From the NCBI GenBank assembly GCA_033439795.1, contig JAUTDP010000002.1:868001-932000 (forward strand): a stretch of 64,000 nucleotides of DNA, given 5' to 3'. Shown here in pieces: positions 25,280 to 38,088 of this stretch. The notes below the pieces were generated by a model. That model searched no databases, was not told the DNA's origin, and was given only the letters and a program-made list of their open reading frames with translations. The stretch comes from Sordaria brevicollis (lineage: Eukaryota > Ascomycota > Sordariomycetes > Sordariales > Sordariaceae). Every line of letters starts with the position of its first letter. Position 1 is the first letter of the stretch. Both the position numbers and the translations under genes were made by a program.

Positions 25280-26287
25280 ATGCACTTCACCAGCGACTGG
25301 GACTCTGTCCCTCACGGCCTCGAGTTCTTATCCCCCGACGACGTCGACAGAACCGAAATGCACCTCCTCTTCGGCGGGATCCGCACGTGGCCTTGGGATG
25401 AAGAATACCCCGAACATTATAATATTATCTGCACCAATATGGTACCTTTCCAGCCCTGTGAGAGGCCTGATAACTGGCTTGAGGTTCCAAAATCCATCCT
25501 CGACGACTCGTCCTACAACCTCGCCCTCTTTGAATCATACGACGGACCTGAAAAGCCCGGCTTCGCTGCCCCGTTGGATGTAGTCAACCTTGGGAACAAA
25601 GCTTTGGGCCTCAGACCCGAGCAGACCAGAAGGATCATCGAGAAACAAGGGTCTTTCGCCGATCACTTCTTCTCCGAGTCCACGTCCGATTCGAGCGTCG
25701 AGCTTGCCTTCCGCTGGACCACAATGCCGGGAAGCTACCTGATGTTCATGGGACGGTTCACGCCCAAGTTGTTAGTCCGGGAAAAAAGCAGCCGAGGAAT
25801 GGACAAGAAGATTACGAGGATGGTGGGCTTCGTTGCTCACAGGTCCATCTTCCCCATATCTCCTGACGAGGGAGAATGGAATGAGAGAAGCGTGTTCGCT
25901 CCCGAGCTGAGAAAGGCGCTAAACAAAAGGGAAGGTGAACTTGAACAAAACCCGTTGAAGGTGTTCGCCGTTGTGCTCGAGCTCTGCGTAGCCCATCTCG
26001 ATGAGAAAATAGAGGAGCTTGAGGCAAAGGTGGACGGGATCTCGGAGGAGGATTTGGCAGAGAAAGCCAGGGAGATGGGCCCGCGAGTTTCCGGAATGAA
26101 GAAGGCGTGTGCAGACCTTATCGCCATCTGCGATGCTTCTAGGCACGTGGCAACGCGCTGGAGTCAAAAGTTGAAAGATACTAAGACGCAGCGGTGCGCC
26201 GAAGAGTTGAAGAAGGACGTACAGAGAGTTATGGGGTGGGTTGAGTTGCGGTTGGAGAAACTGAAGGATTTGGATCGGGTTTTGTAG
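25280..26287 (+). CDS. Uncharacterised fungal protein, helical C-terminal half
   Basis: From the ATG at 25,280 the frame encodes 335 residues. It stays open upstream to about 25,169, directly after a possible splice acceptor (TTAACTCACAG), so an upstream exon or a longer N-terminus is possible. Residues 1-130 contain an aromatic/acidic stretch (GGIRTWPWDEEYPEHYNII). Near residues 145-170 lies AFRWTTMPGSYLMFMG, shared with the truncated paralogue at 16,046. Residues about 230-335 are charged and predicted helical or coiled-coil (LELCVAHLDEKIEELEAKV). No signal peptide, membrane segment or catalytic motif is visible, and I do not recognise the family. Compared with the paralogue the protein stops early, and a matching continuation exists in another frame just downstream. 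Promoter context may be altered by the MITE at 24,681-25,092. Confidence 0.75.
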   Translation: MHFTSDWDSVPHGLEFLSPDDVDRTEMHLLFGGIRTWPWDEEYPEHYNIICTNMVPFQPCERPDNWLEVPKSILDDSSYNLALFESYDGPEKPGFAAPLDVVNLGNKALGLRPEQTRRIIEKQGSFADHFFSESTSDSSVELAFRWTTMPGSYLMFMGRFTPKLLVREKSSRGMDKKITRMVGFVAHRSIFPISPDEGEWNERSVFAPELRKALNKREGELEQNPLKVFAVVLELCVAHLDEKIEELEAKVDGISEEDLAEKAREMGPRVSGMKKACADLIAICDASRHVATRWSQKLKDTKTQRCAEELKKDVQRVMGWVELRLEKLKDLDRVL

Positions 26288-26538
26288 CTGTGTGGCAACA
26301 AGCAGTCGTCAACGCGGCCGCGTCAGGCATATCGAGTAGAGGTATTGAGTTGGGAGTATGGGGAAGTAAGATAATCGGCATGTGGCTGAAGATAGAAAGA
26401 TGGAAAAGGGTACTGAATGGAGAGAACGAAGGTGAACTTGAGGACATGGAGCTTGTGTCCCTATCTCCAGTAAGCCCAATGGAAGCGAGGCCAGAAGACA
26501 TTCCTTTGATCCGGTCTCAAGATCTCGGACAGACATGA
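26288..26538 (+). pseudogene. Out-of-frame C-terminal continuation of the 25,280 gene
   Basis: Immediately after the TAG at 26,285 a different plus-strand frame is open to a TGA at 26,536-26,538. Read from about 26,281 it gives VAVWQQAVVNAAASGISS, which lines up loosely with IQATKAWLQLAKS at the end of the truncated paralogue. It then continues with an acidic tail (ENEGELEDMELVSL). A one-base frameshift in the run CGGGTTTTG, or an unrecognised intron, would join them. Alternatively it is untranslated 3' sequence that happens to be open. Confidence 0.4.
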
Positions 26539-27075
26539 CATGCCAACCACTGCGCATGGTCGTATTGCTCCAGTCTCCGAAGAAAGTCAACTAACTGTAG
26601 AAGCAGCTCTAGGCCGGTCAATAATTACCACTAGAAGTAGGGTAAAACTCGCCGCACATCCCCCCAAATCTCATAGCACATCCCCCTCCTTACAAAACCC
26701 CAACCCTCAACCGCTTTAACACCCTATAGCACTCCATAACACCTATATATTAAATTCCCCGTTTTACCCGCCAAAACCCTATACTTTGCATTATTATAAC
26801 ATTTCATGAAAAAATGGGGTCAGCGATTTTTTGAGTTTTGGGGTCGCAACAATAAAGCGCGCATAGTCACATCGCTCGTAAACAATAACACTATCACAAA
26901 AATTGGCGCCGTTATTTTCCTTGACCATACTCAATATTATAAAATTATTACGACTCTAGCGGTCTTAGCGCACTTATTATATTTGCTAAGGGTGCTAGAT
27001 GACATGAGAAAACGGCATTTTACCATACAAAACAAGGAAACTTTGATGTCAGCTGTCAGAGGTGGGGGGGGATAT

Positions 27076-27277
27076 TGTTGAAGTGGATGGAGGAACGAGA
27101 GGAACGAGGGCATCACGAGCAAAGAGTGTGTGTAGAATGGTGGTGAACTTATTGATTTTTTAAAGGAGGAAGAAAGAAGAGGAGAAAGAAGGAGAATCCC
27201 TCGATATATATACAAGAATGAGATCTATATGCAGATCGATAATATTAAGATAGGGTAAATAAGGGTACCCTTTAATA
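27076..27277 (-). repeat. Left (3') LTR of copia 2
   Basis: 202 bp, starting TGTTGAAGTGGATGG. The outer two thirds keep CpA/TpG. From about 27,210 inward RIP-type transitions accumulate, and the end reads TTTAATA where the right LTR has TTCAACA. The RIP border therefore falls within the LTR. Confidence 0.95.
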
Positions 27278-27290
27278 TTCCCCCTCGAGC
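27278..27290 (-). other. Polypurine tract of copia 2
   Basis: On the minus strand CGAGGGGGAA lies directly against the 3' LTR, as expected for plus-strand priming, and agrees with the reverse transcriptase orientation. Confidence 0.7.
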
Positions 27291-28713
27291 GAAATATAGT
27301 CCCGAAGCGGTAAAAGTGAAGTTATTCCTAAATTTCCAAGTCCGTTCTCTTTTTCCTTCTTTAAAGTACCAAATATTGAATTGTAGGCTAGTAAAAAACT
27401 TAAAGGGAAAAAGGTCTCTACGAAAATAATTAAAATTTTCCAAACTCAAAGACAAATTTAAAACTTCGTTAAAAATTGAAAAATATAAAAACATTTTATA
27501 CAAGTAAGATATCGAAAAACCGATAATAGATTTAAAGAGAATTCGTTAAATTAAATAAAATAGTAATAATAATATATATATTTAATTAAGAATGATCGAG
27601 AAAATTGCTCGTAAGTCGAGCTGGGATATTTCCTATATAAAATAAATTTCGCGGGATTTGAAAAATCGCAATTTAAGTCGTCGGTTCGGATATACGATAA
27701 ATTAAATAATATTAGATTTGTAAAGGGGGTAGCCCCTATATCTCTTTAGCCGAAGAAATTCGGTAAATATAGATTAATTTGGTATTATATAATTGGATAA
27801 TATTAAAAAATAATAACGGTAACTTATAGGGAATAATATAGGGTATATAAGCGTTTTTAATTTTAAAACCGTAAAGGTTATTATTCCGGGGCAAATTTAA
27901 TAGTATAATAATTAATTAATATACCCGTAATTAAATATTAACGTAACCCTAAACTCTATTTGGGTAAAACTACCAGCACATCCCCCTAAGTCTACACACA
28001 CATCCCCCCCTACATTTGATAATTGATATCAAAGTTTCCCTATTTTATATAGTAAAATACCGTTTTCTTATATCATCTGACATCCTTAGCAAATATAATA
28101 GCAAATCTAATAAATGCGCCGTAACCGCCAGAGTCGTAATAATTTCATAGTATTAAACATAGCAATCCCAGAACAAAAATCTCAACACAGTTAAATTCAT
28201 CTATTTACTCTATAATATCTACCGCTAATTTAGTCGTTAAATAGGATAGGATTACTAACGCCACCCTCTCTATTATATTATATTTAATATAGGTTAGGCT
28301 CCTACTCCTCTTTATACCTATAATACCCTTAATTTACCATACGGTTATATTCAAAATTAGCACATTTACCCTACGCAGCCTTCCACTTTTACTTCTTATA
28401 CTCCTAAGCTAATTAAGCGTTATATAAACGGCGTTAACGCTCTATAACTTTAAAAATAAAGGGAGAATATTATATAATATTCGAAGGATTACCCTATTGG
28501 CGTTAAATTACTAATTTATTAGGATTAAACTCCTTTTTAATTATAAGTTATAATTCTAAGTAATTAAAACGTTTACCCTTACGCTACTCTACTTATTTTC
28601 TATCCCTTTTAAAAATAATATTATAAAGTAATTTTAATTCTTTAAGTAACGTTCTCTAAAAGTAATATAGTGGATTTAATAGGGTATAAACGGCGGCCTC
28701 CCTTTATAATTCT

Positions 28714-28811
28714 ATTTCTTTAACGAAGTAAATTTATTATTACTCTTCTATTATAATTATATATTTCTTTAACGAAGTAAATTTATTATTACTCTTCTAT
28801 TATAATTATAT
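28714..28811. repeat. Two tandem 49-bp units
   Basis: ATTTCTTTAACGAAGTAAAT begins one unit at 28,714 and the next at 28,763, and the units are identical or nearly so. They lie in the AT-rich part of the MULE left of the gypsy insertion. The near-identity suggests duplication after RIP. Confidence 0.8.
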
Positions 28812-29102
28812 ATTTCCTTATCTTTTCCTCCTTTTTTTGCCTTTCTTTCTCTATAATATACTTTATTATATCCTTATCCTCTTTATTAGCTAACCGTTTA
28901 TTTATATCCGATTCCTAAAAACTATACCCGATAAATATACCGTTGAAATAAGTATTGTCGTTGTAAGGGATAATTAATAGGATAAAAGGGGTTAATTCTC
29001 GTTATTCGGGCTCGGGTTCGAAACGTAATATAATAAAGGCGATATTAGCGAAGGGGGAGGAATAAATAGGGTTTAAAATAGATTAAATAAATTAAGGGGT
29101 AA

Positions 29103-29424
29103 TAATATAGGACATCTTGTTTACTAGTATCACATGTAATATTACTTGAACCGATTGAATTGAATAGGGGTATAGGCACACGGGTACTATATCTACCGGC
29201 TCGGCAGCAGCTGCCTGGCAGCCGCCACTACGTCGCGATTAGCGCGCGTTCTTCAGTGGGTACGCGCTGCGTTGGACCTACTCTAGGATTTCTATAAAAG
29301 ATTCTTATAGAGGGGTAGCCTTCGGTTCGCCTTCTCCTTCTTATATTATCTTCTTTTTTACTACTTTAATATTATTATTGTTTTTATACGTTTAATATTT
29401 AAAGCACCCTAAATTACTTTATTA
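29103..29424 (+). repeat. 5' LTR of the chromodomain gypsy element
   Basis: 322 bp. It starts TAATATAGGACATC (canonical TG turned to TA) and includes a well-preserved core, GCAGCAGCTGCCTGGCAGCC near 29,200-29,225. It ends TTTATTA where the partner has CCTATCA. Confidence 0.88.
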
Positions 29425-31989
29425 TATAATAATTATAATTATAATAATAGTAATTATACTATTTCTTAATTATATTTTTTATTAAATTGCGATTAATTTT
29501 TAATAGGTTTTTTTAAATTTATAGCGATCGTTTAAACCTTATATCGTAAAATATCGACTTCGCGATTATAATCTTTACTTCTTAAATACTTACCTACTTT
29601 ACGTATTATAAAATAATATAGTAAAAATCGTTTATTTCGAATTCGTAAATTACTAATTGCAAAATAAATATTAAAAATTCTGTTTTTAATCTACGCTTCC
29701 TCTATATTATTATATTCGTATCGGTTCGTATTAATAATAATATTTTAATATTTTATTACCCTAATCCGAATTATTTTTAACAAAACCTTTCGACGCAAAG
29801 GGTAATATAATCCGGCTCGTTATAAAATAGCCTAATTAATTCCTTCGAAAATATTTCGATTATTAATTAAAAAATAAATACGTAATAAATTTAATATATT
29901 TAATTTATAATTATTCCCCTATTTTTCCATTATATTTTACCCTTTTTTTTATAAATTTAATTAAAGATAATTTATATTAACGGAAAATTTTATTATATTT
30001 AATAAAGATCCCCTTTAATTATAAATAGCTTTACGCTATTCTTCGCGTAAATTATTTATTCCTTTAATAAATAATATAATTAAACGTAATATTAATAAAA
30101 ATAATAATAGTAATTTCGTCGGTAACTTCTTTTTAATTATAATTAATACCTTTTCCTTATCCCACAACCCCTCTTAACGTTCCTTTCGTTTTATATTTTA
30201 ATTTTCTACTACGTTATTTATTATATTACTTATTACTTTTTAAATATTTATAGCTGAATAATTTACCGAATTTCCGTTATTCTAACCGTTTAAACCCCCT
30301 AATTTTTTAATTATTAAAATATCGCCCTCGAAACGTTCCCTAATATATAATATTCGCGATTCTATTATTTTCGGTCGTAACGACGAAAATACTAATAACG
30401 GCGCAATCCTAAAACGAATTATATATAAGAAAATTTAATTATATATTAATAAAGTCGAAGCCAACGTACGTAAATAGAAAAAAATTATTAAATATAATAT
30501 TATTATTATCGGTAAATATATAAACGATTATTTTACTAAAAAGAATAAAGAAGATAAAGAATATAATAATAAAAATAAAGAAATATTCGTCGAAATCGAT
30601 AAAGAATTCTAAAAAATTTATATTGAATTTAATAAAGTTTGCGGTATTATATTTAAAAATTATAAGGAAATTATATTTTATTTAATACTATATTATAATA
30701 AATTTACTTTTAAAGAGGATAATATTATATTTAGCAATTTCCCTACCTCTTTAAGTATTACTTCCGTTAATATAATTATTCGCGACTAATCTTTTTTTAA
30801 TTTTTTAATTTGTTTTATTAACTTTAATAATAATTCTCCCGGCCCGTTTAATTATTTTAAAATTAAACCGCGCATTAAATAATTTAATATTCCGCTACCC
30901 TATATTTATAATAATATTTTTAATAATTTTAATAAAAAAATCCCCGCCGGATTATTTAATATTAAATTTATAAATAATAAGGAATAAACCGTCCTTAATT
31001 TCCTTATAGCTATTAAGGATTGCGAAACTAAATACAATAAATATAAGGATAAGTTCGCCTAACGCGAAAATATATTCGCTTAAATTATTATTAATAATAT
31101 AAAAATTTAATAAGAATATTTAATTAAAATACGTAAAATTTTAAAATTTTCCCGCCCTTCGTTATACGTTAACGATTTTAATTACGTTGAAATTACTATT
31201 CTAATTACTCTACGATCCGAAATTAATATAAACGGATTTGGAAGTAATCTATTTAATAAGCCGCGTAATTTTATTCCCGCTTTTGAAAATAATAATAATA
31301 ACGATAATAATTCCCCTTCTAATAATAAATATAATAAACGTCGTAAATATTGTACCGATATTCGCCGAAATAAATAACTTATAGGAAATAATAAACTTAA
31401 AGAATAATCCTCTAATATTTTTACCGGTAAAATTAAAATATTAATCGCCTTCGAATTAGCGAAATTTAAATATTAAATTAATATTCGTAATAAATTAAAA
31501 TATACTTTTATCGAATCCGATTATTTTAATAATAATAATAATAAATTTATATATTAAATCGATATTCGTAAGAAATATAAGCGTACTGCCGAATCTAATA
31601 ACGAATTTAATTATAAAAAATATTATAAAAATCGAATTAATTTATATAAAAAGTATAATAAATCCAATAACGAACGCGATTATAAAAAATATTATAAAAA
31701 TTGTATTAATTTTCATAAATACGAATTCGATAACGAATTTAATTATAAAAAATATTATATTAACCGCATTACTTTTTATAAAAAGCGTAATAAGTTTAAT
31801 AGCGAATCCGACTATGAAAAATATTATAATAATTATAAAACGTATTATTATTGTAAAAATTATAAATATAATTCTCTTAACTTTTTAAATTCTAATTCGG
31901 ACGATTATTTTAATTACACAATCTATTACAAATTTCGTAAAGTTAAATTTAAATTAAAGTTTAGGAAATATATTAGGGATAATAATTCT

Positions 31990-33139
31990 TTGGATTTTAA
32001 TTCCGATTTTAATTCAAATTTCAAACCCGAGAAGATTAAGAAAAACGAAATTAGCGTCTTTAATCCTTATTTTAAGGATTCCGATAATTTGGGTATAATT
32101 AACGACGGTAAGGATATTATTTATATAAATCCTACTATATTTTATAACGCTATTATAATTTTCCTCGAGGATAAAAAGATTTATAATACTAATATTAAAT
32201 AATTTATTTATTTATAGCCTTCGATATTTTAAAGAGCCGTTAAATTTTAGTAATATAATTAAATTACCTTTAAAGAATAAATTAAATTTCGTAACGATAT
32301 TTATAAATTAAGATCCGCTTTAATCGAATACTTCCGCTTTAATTTAATTATAATTACGCGTAAATTTAATAAAGGACGTTTCTTTTTAAAATATATTATT
32401 AAAAACGAAAATACTTTTACTTTTTTTATTATAAAGAAATTCTATTAAGCCCGTACTATAAGAATTCTTTCTATTTATAACGATAATTAATATAAAGTAA
32501 TAATTTAAATTTAATTAATAATAAATCCTAATATTAAAATTATTATCCCGGGCCTTCCCGCTATTAATAAATTATATTATTATTTAATTATTATCGAAGG
32601 TATTCGTACTATTCTTATATCGTACGCCTATAATAAATACCCTTATATTAAACCCGGCTCGTATTTTAATTTTAATAAATCCTTAATTATTGAATTTATT
32701 TTCGCTTTTACTTCGAACGCTAATTATAACCGCAACTGTAATAACAATCGTAATTACTCGGGCAATTATAATAATAATTATAATACCGACCGTAATAATA
32801 ATTGTAATAATAATAATCGAAGTTTCTAAAGAAGTATTAATAAAAATAAAAATAAGGATAAGGATAAGAATAAGGAGTATATTAATTATATACCCTTCTA
32901 ATATTAATATTAATAAAAAGGATAATTTTAGTAATAAAATCGTTAATTATATCGATAATTCTAATATTAATAATATTATTAGTTTAGAAATAAACGTTTA
33001 TTATATATATAATAGCGAATTAATTTATTTTAAATACTTTAAAGTTTTTAATTTTATAATTATTAAACGCCGATACGTAAAAAATTATAAATACGTTAAA
33101 CGACCTAATATTGAAATTATATCTCCCTTAAATTTATAA
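31990..33139 (+). pseudogene. Open pieces of the gag/pol frame of the chromodomain element
   Basis: Two open plus-strand pieces (31,990-32,202 and 32,690-33,139) lie between gag-like remnants and the protease/RT region. The first reads FNPYFKDSDNLGIINDGKDI and fits the sense frame of the element. The second is low-complexity Ile/Asn and is less certain. They are fragments of a RIP-killed polyprotein, not separate genes. Confidence 0.5.
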
Positions 33140-34559
33140 CGCCGATAATACGGTTAATATAAAGAAATTCTCTAATTTAAAAACCTACTATTTAAATACT
33201 TCGATATTTATAAAGGACCTTACTTAACCGATTTAGCTTATTATATTAATATCCTTCCAATTAAATAGGTATAATTTTATAAAGAGGAGAAATCTAATAA
33301 AGGACTACTATTTAATTTTATTTATTTCCGGATTTTAATTAGAATTACTCCTAAATTTTTAAAAGTAGAAATTTATATCGACTTAAACGCTAGTAAAATT
33401 ATTATCGATTGAAATTTTTCATAAATAATAAAATATTTTATTTTAAGAACGTATTTTATAAAAATTAAAAGAATAGGAAATAAAACGATTCAATTTATAA
33501 AATAGGTTACGTTTACTTTCTATTTCCTAAATAAAAATAATAAAGGATAGCTAATTTTATTAAAAATAATTATAATAAATTAAAGAATAAATAAATTCGA
33601 ATTTAATTTACTTTTAATTAATTTATTCCTATACCCTTATTGAATTTATATTAATTACCGGTCTATATAAATATTCCTCCCGTAAAATAATTTTAATACT
33701 TCCCTTAAAATATTATAAAACCCTAATTTATACGTACGGAAAATAATCCTCTCAAAAAAAAATATATTATAATTAAAAGAGGAATATATAATCCCCGTTT
33801 TCTATAAATTACTTCTAAAAGATAGGAATTTCTTATTTACCTCTAATTATAAAACTATTACGAATATAGTCGTTAATACGTATATATTACGTATTGTACT
33901 CGTTAAAAATTCCTCGCTTAATTTATTAATATTCTAATAGAAATACCGAATCGGTATTATCGCCGAAAATAATATAAACGGTTATTTTTCAATATTTTAA
34001 ACCGATATTTATAAAATAATTATAATAATAAAGGCTTTAAATATTATAAAAAACGACCCTTCCCTATTAACGACTAACGCCGTTAAAATTATTATACAAA
34101 ATTATATTATTTTAATTAACGTAAATTTTAATTTCGCCCCCGATATTACGTTAATAATAATTACCGAAGGAAAATATATTTAATTAAGTAATATTTAATT
34201 TAAAGCCCTAAAGAAGGAAAAATAATTAACCCTAAATATCCGTATAAACGAATAAACCCCTAAAATTATTACCCTAAAAGGAATTTATATTTACGCTAAT
34301 AATAAAATAATTATAACCGCTTTAAAAAAAATAATCTAACGGTTCCTTAAATTATAAAAAGAAGGAAAATTAATCGATATACCGGAAAAGGATATAATAA
34401 AAATTCCCTTAATAAAAAGTTAATAAAATTATAAAATCGCTACTTAATTATACCCTTTAAATAAAAAGGATTAAATAATTATCGACGAAATCTTCGACGC
34501 TCTTTATAAATAAGGTAAAATAAATTAGGTAAAGTACGCTATACCCTTTACCCACCCGG

Positions 34560-37470
34560 TCTTCGTTATTTAATATAAAATACGTATTAAATTAAAAAGT
34601 CGCCCGATTATTAATTTACGCATTTTCAATAATTTAATAATCCCTAATAATTACCTACTACCCTTATAAGGGGAAATAATCGCTTTTATATATAGGAAAT
34701 ATATAATTATAATTATCGATATAATAACCTTCTTTTATTAATTCGGAATATAATAAAGATATTATAACCGTTTTACCTTTATTATTTATTACGGCCTTAA
34801 GTAACCGATTATAATATAAATAGGCTTTAAAAATACGCTAATATATATATAAAAATTTATAAATATACTCTTAAAGGACTATAAAAATTACTACCGCATT
34901 TATATTAATAATATTATTATAGTAAATAATACTATTAACAAATATATACGCCACTTCGACATTATCTTCTTCCTATTTATATCGAAAAATATCGTCCTAT
35001 CCCCGAAACAATTATATTTAAATTATCCTAACGTCGAGCTTTTCGGTTTTTATATTAACGGTTTTAAAATATTTATAATTAAAGACCGTATCGAAACCTT
35101 TAAGAATTTCGCCTTCCCGGATAACCTTAAAACGTTCGAATAATATATTAATAATTCTAATTTTCTTAAATACCTTATAACCTACTATACTTAATTTATT
35201 AAATTATTTTAACTTTAAAAAGTTATACTATTAACGTTTAAATAAGAATAAAGTAAAATCGAAAATAAAAAATTAATTAAACGAATAATATATTACGTAA
35301 AGACCTTCTTTAAACTTACCCCTACGGGAATCGAATCTTTCGAAATTATTTAAAAGGCTATCTATAAAGATCCTACAATTTTTTATTACTTAAACCCTTT
35401 ATAATAAATTTTCTTATAAATCGATGGTTCTTTAAAACGCGGTTTTAATAGTATATTTTTTTACCTCCGCCCCGAATTCGTTTAAATTAAAAAAAGCCCT
35501 ATCCCCGCTAATTAAATTATATTTATTATATTTTTAAGTAAAATTTTAATTAAAATAAAAACTTAATATAATCCTTTTAAATTAAAAATTGTATATTTAA
35601 TTTAAATAATTAAGAAGTTTCGTATATAGCTTTACGTATATAAAAAATTTATTATAATATTTACCGATTATTCCGCTATTAAAATTATAATCGAATAAAT
35701 ATCTTTATATACCTCCTTAACCGACCGTATAAACTACTGCTTTATTAATATATTTATATATTTATTTTAATATAAATTTAAAGTATTTTATATCCCCGGT
35801 AAATTTAATTTTGTACTTAATGCGTTAAATTAATTACGGATTAAATAAAATATTCTAAATGAATTTAATTTTAATAGCGCCGCCGTTTTAAACGATATTT
35901 AATACGCTTTTTCCAAAATATAAATATATAACGATATATATAATTAATTCGCTATTATATATAAAAAAAATAAAAAATTCGCCTTTATTGCAAATTATTT
36001 AATTGGATATAAAGTAATTACCGAAAATAGTAAAGTATTTTTAAAATTCGATTACCCTTTCTTTATAAAAAACGGCCTTATTTATAATTTATAACCAAAT
36101 AGAATTAAAGTACTTTATATTCTTTATTAATTTATTAAAAATATATTAAATACTATTTATAACCAAAAATATTATTTTAAATAAAATTAAATACTTTACG
36201 AATTACGAAATATTTCTTTCCCTAATAAAATATAATAAATTAAATAATATATTAAATATTATTTAATATACTAATTTAATTAAACCGATCGGAATTCGCC
36301 AATTAATAATTACTAATTTATTAAAATTAAAGAGTAATTCCCTATACGAATTATTTCTATCGACTTTATTATTAAACTCCCCGAAATTTTTATAGAAAAT
36401 ACAATTTAATAAATACCCAATTATGCTACTTTCGATTCGCTTATATTAATTACTAATAAAATTTCGAAACGTACCCTCCTTATTCTAAAATATATTACGT
36501 ATACTACCGAAGAATAAAGTATTATTATTATTTGAATAATATTATTCGCAAATTAGGGATTTCTTATCGGAATTATTTTAAATTAGGATTGTAAATTCAT
36601 TTCCGATTATTAGAAAGGAATATAGAAGGTAATAAATATTAAATTATTTATAATTACTATTTATTACGTATTAAGAAATAACGCCGCCGAAAGGAAAAAT
36701 TCAATAATCGAAATTGTAATTCGTTTTTATATATTCATATACAATTTAAAATATAATTAATTAATTATAATCCTTTCTTTCTAATAGAATTTTAATAGCG
36801 TATTTATTAAAACCCTAAAAATATCCCCTTATAAATACCTTTTCGGTTATAAATTAATTGGACCCCTCGATATTTTTATTAATAATACTAATTAATTTTA
36901 TACTTTTTAAAATAATTTAATTACGCGTAATTATATTCGCTAGGACATTTAATTAATTATAGATTTTATTATCGTTAACGCTAAAAAACGATATAACGCT
37001 TCGTACTACTAAATTTAATTTAATATTAGGAACCCTATTTTTTTTAAATTTTATTATAAATATTATTTACCCGGACGCCCTTCCTACAAAATAGCCTAAT
37101 AACGTTTTAATCCTTTTAAAATTATTTAAAAAGTCGGATATTTAATTTAGAAATTCGAATTACTTCTAATAATAAAAATTTACCCCGTTATTTCCGTAAT
37201 TTATTTAACTCCCACTCTTAAGGAAGCCGACTTATTTAGTCGTATTATTCCCCCTTTTAAACCGATCGAAAACTCTTAAAACAATTCCGATAATACCCTT
37301 AGAAAACGATATAAAATTAATAAAATTATTATATACAATTAAATTAATAGCGAAATCTTCTATTACGTTAAATAAAAAGGATACGGATACGAATATAATT
37401 AATAGAAAAATATTAAAGATCTATTTAATATAAAGGAATTAATAAAGGATTATTAGAAATATTAACCCGA
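34560..37470 (+). pseudogene. RIP-killed gypsy pol: reverse transcriptase, integrase, chromodomain
   Basis: In order on the plus strand: reverse transcriptase with DNYLLPL, a FFY-FGI stretch and the Asp-to-Asn mutated catalytic box YINNIII near 34,900; a region that should be RNase H (about 35,400-35,950); integrase around 36,330-36,900 with AAERKNSIIEIVIRFYIF and SPYKYLFGYKLIGPLDI; and a chromodomain at about 37,308-37,460 with FYYVK-KGYGYEYN and IKDLFNIKELIKDY, Trp codons turned to stops. The product could not be functional. Confidence 0.85.
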
Positions 37471-37597
37471 CGAATATAAAAATAAAATTCGTAAAATTTA
37501 TATTACTAATTCCCGGCGTATATATTTTATAAATAAAAAAGATAAAGAGGATTAAAGTAAAGGCTATCGTCGTTTTCCCTACCGGAAGTAATACGAG

Positions 37598-37657
37598 GGC
37601 TGCCGCCCCCGTACCCCCGCAAAATTTGCCTTCGGCAAATTTTATACGGGTGGGCAG
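37598..37657. repeat. GC-rich double hairpin in the gypsy 3' region
   Basis: At 37,621-37,643 AAAATTTGCC and GGCAAATTTT form a perfect 10-bp stem around TTC. Flanking GCCCCCGTA and TACGGGTGGGC pair imperfectly outside it. The piece is not RIPed although the surrounding polyprotein is. It lies just after the chromodomain and could be an RNA structure of the element's 3' UTR or a small inserted palindrome. Confidence 0.55.
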
Positions 37658-37734
37658 AAATTTACTTAAAGCGGAGCTTAACATTTACTTCCTATATTTT
37701 TTATTATATTTTTAATAAGTCTTTTCTACTATTA

Positions 37735-37925
37735 TTATTTATTTCTTTATTTATTTCTTTATTTATTTATGTATTTATTTATTTATTTGTTTATTATTTT
37801 TTTTTCATTTATAATTATTTTTTCTTATATTTTTTTTATTATAATTTATTTATTAATTAATATTTATTTATATATTATACATCATTTATTTATTATTATT
37901 TATTTATTTAGTATTATATATTTAT
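37735..37925. repeat. TTTA-rich low-complexity tract
   Basis: Irregular runs of ATTT/TTTA units in the 3' untranslated part of the chromodomain gypsy element. No coding potential. Confidence 0.75.
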
Positions 37926-37969
37926 AATTTTTTAATTTACTATTTAAATATTATTAAAAAGATATTTCT

Positions 37970-38055
37970 TTTTACTCCGGCCGGGAATCGAACCGACCGC
38001 TAAAGGGTATATATTTTAACCGTATATTTGCTAGGTTAACTACAACGTTTTATTT
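37970..38055 (-). other. tRNA-like pol III box pair, degenerate
   Basis: On the minus strand TAGTTAACCTAG (38,031-38,042) resembles an A box. A perfect B box, GGTTCGATTCC (37,984-37,994), follows at about 48 bp, normal tRNA spacing, and then CCGGCCGGAGTA resembles an acceptor end. The 5' acceptor strand does not pair with the 3' one, and the T stem is imperfect. It is therefore a tRNA pseudogene or the head of a tRNA-derived SINE inside the gypsy 3' region, not a confident tRNA gene. Confidence 0.4.
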
Positions 38056-38088
38056 AGAAAATAAAATTATTTTTTTTCATTATATACC

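Noticed and set aside
32690..33139. 149-codon Ile/Asn-rich plus-strand frame as a gene
   Set aside because: It lies within the chromodomain gypsy polyprotein and is a RIP-generated low-complexity stretch.
37970..38055. Functional tRNA gene
   Set aside because: The acceptor strands do not pair and the T stem is irregular; kept only as a tRNA-like feature.
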